Position numbers and translations under genes: made by a program
Notes under the pieces: generated by a model
Told to the model about the DNA's origin: nothing
Database searches by the model: none
What the model saw: only the letters and a program-made list of their open reading frames with translations
Shown: positions 55,515 to 58,047 of the stretch, piece after piece
Layout of the letters: every line of letters begins with the position of its first letter
Position numbering within the stretch: position 1 is the stretch's first letter
NCBI RefSeq assembly: GCF_030698145.1
Contig: NZ_JAUYNW010000047.1
Span: forward strand, 79,618-137,664
From: Phenylobacterium sp.
GTDB lineage: Bacteria > Pseudomonadota > Alphaproteobacteria > Caulobacterales > Caulobacteraceae
Direction: 5' to 3'
DNA: 58,047 nucleotides

Positions 55515-56090
55515 TTATTCGGCGTCGAGGTCGAGAATTTGCGCCAGCTTCTGGCGGGCGCGATAGACGCGGGTCTCCACGGTCTTGGCGCTGACACCCA
55601 ATAGCCGCCCTGCCTCTTGCTGCGAGAGCTCCTCGAAATAGGTGAGGATCAGGGGTTCCTTTAGCTTGGCGGGCAGCTTGGCGATCGCGGCGTCGAGGGC
55701 GGCGCGGCGCTGGACCGAAACCAGGACTGACTCGGCGTCCGGCGATGGATCGGCCTGACGCTGGGCTTCGGGGGACTCCGCGTCCTTTTCGCCCAGAATG
55801 ATGCGCCGTACGGTGTTGCGGCGACCACGATCGCGGCACTTATTTAGAGCGATGGCGCGCAGCCAAGCGCCGAAGGGCCTCAGGCCATCGTAGCGGCTCA
55901 GAGCCCTCCATGCGGCGACAAAGCTCTCCTGGACAATCTCGTAGGCGGCGTCCGCGTCGCCCACGTAGCGACGCACGAAGCCGTAGAGGCCCCCCTTGTG
56001 GCGTCGCATCAGCAGGGTGAAGGCGTGATCCTCGCCGCGAGCGGCGCGGGCGGCCAGCTCGGCGTCGCTTTCCTCGTCGGTCCCGATCAC
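55515..56090 (-). CDS. ECF sigma factor, CnrH-like
   Basis: A 191-residue sigma factor with GTG start at 56090 overlapping the upstream stop (GTGA). Region 2: HAFTLLMRRHKGGLYGFVRR, YVGDADAAYEIVQESFVAAW, RPFGAWLRAIALNKCRDRG; region 4: KLKEPLILTYFEELSQQEAG, LGVSAKTVETRVYRARQKL. Encoded third in a three-gene set whose first genes look like CnrY and CnrX, so it is probably the metal-responsive sigma that activates efflux genes, possibly czc or cop. Confidence 0.9.
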   Translation of the reverse strand: MIGTDEESDAELAARAARGEDHAFTLLMRRHKGGLYGFVRRYVGDADAAYEIVQESFVAAWRALSRYDGLRPFGAWLRAIALNKCRDRGRRNTVRRIILGEKDAESPEAQRQADPSPDAESVLVSVQRRAALDAAIAKLPAKLKEPLILTYFEELSQQEAGRLLGVSAKTVETRVYRARQKLAQILDLDAE

Positions 56091-56527
56091 AGCGCCTGGT
56101 CGGTCAATGCCTCGGCGATCCGGCGATCGAACTTGACCGCCTGTTCGGGCGTCAGGACCTTCCGCATCTCCAGAACATGGAGAATGGTCTCCTTCTGGAG
56201 TTCGCCCATGGCATGGTGAAATCGTTCCACCGCAGCCTTCACCTCGGGAGAATACTCGTGGCGAGCTTGGATCGCCGCGGCAAGTTCGGCATTCGCGGCG
56301 CGCAGCTCGGCTTCGCGTGCGCGGCGGCGCACGGCAAAATCCTGCTCCAGGGCCCCGAGGCGCCGCTCCTGTTCCGACGACAAGGCGAGCTCGTGGTGGA
56401 CGAACTCGTGCAGGGAAGGCGTCTGGCGCTGCTCGAGAATGTAGCGCGCGCCCACCCAAGTACCGCCGGCGGCGGCGAGCGCCGCCAGCACAAGCGTCAG
56501 CACCAGCCCCCTCCCGATGAATTTCAT
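56087..56527 (-). CDS. Periplasmic heavy-metal sensor, CnrX-like
   Basis: A 146-residue protein: membrane anchor LVLTLVLAALAAAGGTWVGA, then the sensing helices RQTPSLHEFVHHELALSSEQ, LEQDFAVRRRAREAELRAAN, YSPEVKAAVERFHHAMGELQ, RKVLTPEQAVKFDRR. The HEFVHHEL and HHAM clusters are candidate metal ligands of the CnrX/NccX fold. Coupled to both neighbours by 4-bp overlaps. Confidence 0.85.
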   Translation of the reverse strand: MKFIGRGLVLTLVLAALAAAGGTWVGARYILEQRQTPSLHEFVHHELALSSEQERRLGALEQDFAVRRRAREAELRAANAELAAAIQARHEYSPEVKAAVERFHHAMGELQKETILHVLEMRKVLTPEQAVKFDRRIAEALTDQAL

Positions 56528-56817
56528 CCCTGGTCGTCGAGCAAGGTCGAGGGCGCCAGGCGCGAGTCGATCGAGAATACCGAGATCTCTTGCGGATCGC
56601 TCGCAGCGGCCGAGGCTGCGAACCCGCCGCCGGCCACGCCGACGCCCAGCGCCACGATCACCGCGGCCGCCCGCACCGGCAGCACGATCCAGTCCATCGA
56701 ACGTGCCTCGCGCGCGGCCTCGATGCGCCGCCAGACGGCGGGCTCAAGATAGTCCAAGCTCCGCTCGGGCCCCGCGGCCTTCAAGGCCTTCAGTTCGCTG
56801 TCGAGCCCGCGGCCCAT
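56524..56817 (-). CDS. Anti-sigma factor, CnrY-like
   Basis: A 97-residue protein: cytoplasmic N-terminus with LDYLEPAVWRRIEAAREARS, one membrane helix (IVLPVRAAAVIVALGVGVAG), and a short periplasmic tail. This matches CnrY, which binds the sigma factor until the sensor releases it. Upstream CACGGGGTGAGGA serves as ribosome site. First gene of the set. Confidence 0.8.
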   Translation of the reverse strand: MGRGLDSELKALKAAGPERSLDYLEPAVWRRIEAAREARSMDWIVLPVRAAAVIVALGVGVAGGGFAASAAASDPQEISVFSIDSRLAPSTLLDDQG

Positions 56818-57034
56818 TCCTCACCCCGTGAAAAGACGACTCCGATCTAATACGTATCGCACGAGCCAGCCCCTCACATAGGCGGCACGTGCCCCGCCGT
56901 CCCTGAAGTCAACGACCCTCGGCCGCCGAAACGAGCGCGCGCAGCCCTTCCCCCCTGGCTGACTTCCGGCGGCGACTTTTGCAGCGAGCTTCAGGGTTTC
57001 TGGCGCCACGTCGGCTCGGCGACGATCTCGGCGA

Positions 57035-57199
57035 TCAGCTTGCCCAGCTCAGGGTCTCGCGACGCCCGTTCAGCCGGTAGTCGTAGCGGAAGGTCAGAGC
57101 GCCCGAGGTCGAGACCACGACGTACATACCGTCACGGTCGCTCACCTTGTACGAATTCTTCTTTGACTTCAGGTTCTTAAGCGCAGTGTCCGTCAGCAC
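57035..57199 (-). pseudogene. int: Tyrosine integrase (DUF4102 arm domain), N-terminal relic
   Basis: From a GTG at 57199 with GGAGGCGGCTC upstream the frame reads LTDTALKNLKSKKNSYKVSD, RDGMYVVVSTSGALTFRYDY, RLNGRRETLSWAS-stop (54 residues). This is the arm-type DNA-binding domain of P4-family integrases (LTDTAIRNLKP..., DGxGLYLLV). The core and catalytic domains are gone. DNA from 56818 to 57034 shows no gene; a perfect inverted repeat CCGAC-A-GTCGG lies at 57209-57219. Confidence 0.78.
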
Positions 57200-57242
57200 G
57201 AGCCGCCTCCGACAGTCGGAAAAATGCGCCCCTTCAGCTTGG

Positions 57243-57351
57243 AAATACCGTCAGGTGAAAATTGACCCTTCGATGCGGCACTTTCCTTATATTTTTCCGA
57301 GAGATGACTATCGAAAAAATACCGTCAGAACGCTCTATTCATCTGACGGTA
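57243..57351. repeat. AAATACCGTCAG repeats beside integrase relic
   Basis: AAATACCGTCAG occurs at 57243-57254 and 57317-57328, and the inverted form CTGACGGTA at 57343-57351, pairing with TACCGTCAG (57320-57328) across a 14-bp spacer. The same 11-mer lies at 27570-27580. The surrounding DNA is AT-rich. This looks like arm-type or excision sites of the lost element, or an operator for the following FecR gene. Confidence 0.5.
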
Positions 57352-57367
57352 GCCGACCGGGATCGCC

Positions 57368-58047
57368 ATGAGCGCACAAGCCTCGGCAGATGATCGCGCA
57401 CGCCTGGAGGCGGCGGAGTGGTTCGCACGCCTCAACTCCCGCACGGTCACCACAGCGTCGCTGCTGGACTTCCGCGATTGGCGGGCCGATCCGGCCAACG
57501 CCGCGGCCTATGCCGAGCAGGAGGCGCTGTGGAAGGCCGCCGGCCGGCTGCAGGATGACCCTGAGATCGGTGCGGCGGTGAAGGCCGCGCTCAGCCAGCC
57601 GCCCAGGCCGCGGGGGTTCCCCGATTGGCTGACGGCCCCCGCCCCGCGTTTCCGGCTCGGCGGGCTCGCCGCCCTGGGCGTCTGCGCCCTGCTGGCGGCC
57701 TCGGGGATCGCCTCGACCCAGATGGGCGACACCTACCGCTCGGGCCTGGGCGAACAGCGCATCGTGCGGCTGGCGGACGGCAGCCGCGTACGGCTCGACA
57801 CCGACACCCTGTTGCGCCTGGACGTCACCGACCTGCGGCTGGCGGCGTCGGCCGCCGCCGGTCCTTCCGAGAGCGTTCTCCTTCGAGCGGTCCTAGTTTG
57901 CCCCCCCAAGAGTATGTGCCTGCCGCTTTGCAGCCATGTAGCTTACGAACCGCGACGGCGTACGAGGCGTCAACCATCGTGCCCGCACCTTTTCCGTGCG
58001 TTCGTTTCCCCAAAGAGGATCTTAACCTGCGCGGCCGCTTCGGTCAG
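57368..58047 (+). CDS. FecR-like sensor, interrupted or partial
   Basis: ATG at 57368. Residues 1-65 form the FecR N-terminal domain (RARLEAAEWFARLNSRTVTT, FRDWRADPANAAAYAEQEAL); a membrane helix LGGLAALGVCALLAASGIAS follows, then YRSGLGEQRIVRLADGSRVR and LDTDTLLRLDVTD, the start of the periplasmic domain. Beyond about 57833 the open frame continues to the window edge but no longer looks like FecR (VLLRAVLVCPPKSMCLP). The gene may be broken there by an insertion. No fecI lies upstream; the bases before the ATG run straight into the repeat region. Confidence 0.65.
   Translation, partial: MSAQASADDRARLEAAEWFARLNSRTVTTASLLDFRDWRADPANAAAYAEQEALWKAAGRLQDDPEIGAAVKAALSQPPRPRGFPDWLTAPAPRFRLGGLAALGVCALLAASGIASTQMGDTYRSGLGEQRIVRLADGSRVRLDTDTLLRLDVTDLRLAASAAAGPSESVLLRAVLVCPPKSMCLPLCSHVAYEPRRRTRRQPSCPHLFRAFVSPKRILTCAAASV

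Noticed and set aside
57243..57351. Repeated TACCGTCAG units considered as a CRISPR array
   Set aside because: Only three short units, unequal spacing and one inverted; no cas genes.
57834..58047. Possible transposon end or resolution site after the FecR break
   Set aside because: No inverted terminal repeat, target duplication or recombinase sequence could be recognised before the window ends.

Overview
The window reads as a high-GC alphaproteobacterial chromosome segment, most likely from Caulobacterales (Caulobacter, Phenylobacterium or Brevundimonas type). The signs are dense TonB-dependent receptors, ECF sigma factors paired with DUF6249-type membrane proteins, a GTTC-N7-GTTC LexA box, the rubrerythrin/CCG-domain/DUF3501 trio, and a guaA-like 3' end with a P4-type integrase relic. 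Genus assignment is inference.

Region 1-25 kb is chromosomal and almost entirely transcribed leftward: an MFS transporter with a TonB receptor; a TetR regulator with a dicarboxylate-type symporter; the trio DUF3501, Fe-S oxidoreductase and rubrerythrin; a Tat-exported amidase; a tautomerase; a divergent CadC-like regulator and cupin; panB; two tandem copies of a DUF6249 - ECF sigma - small membrane protein cassette; a 2'-5' RNA ligase-family gene behind a LexA box; an ArsR-led operon (SRPBCC, DUF899, membrane protein, GFA) behind a double operator; a TonB receptor-carboxylesterase operon behind two LacI-type operators; and a TetR regulator facing a DUF6958 pair, followed by a decayed FMN reductase.

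Region 25.5-27.3 kb carries a hybrid histidine kinase. At 27.50 kb there is an 18-bp piece matching the expected 3' end of guaA, a well-known integration hotspot, followed by AT-rich DNA. I take this as one edge of a mosaic genomic island ending near 57.35 kb, where the N-terminal remnant of a DUF4102-type tyrosine integrase lies. The motif AAATACCGTCA occurs at both edges.

The island (about 27.5-57.3 kb) holds a MacB-type ABC exporter with its TetR regulator, a chr-type superoxide dismutase fused to a chrA relic, a CzcCBA-type RND efflux system, a CPx copper ATPase, a five-gene operon (beta-CASP nuclease, AMP-phosphorylase-type enzyme, PRPP-synthetase-like enzyme, 2-hydroxyacid dehydrogenase, SRPBCC), CopC/CopD, a CopZ chaperone, CusF, CopB, a CopA-type multicopper oxidase, and a CnrYXH-like sigma/anti-sigma/sensor module. 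Relics of trbB, chrA, hutC, a TonB receptor, a Cj0069-like gene and an integrase sit at the seams between working modules.

Regulation can be read in several places. Two nearly identical CueR-type promoters drive copZ and the multicopper oxidase. Two matching FixK/FNR-type boxes sit in the divergent promoters of the copper ATPase and of the nuclease-phosphorylase operon, suggesting shared low-oxygen control. The window ends in a FecR-like gene whose similarity to the family stops near 57.83 kb.
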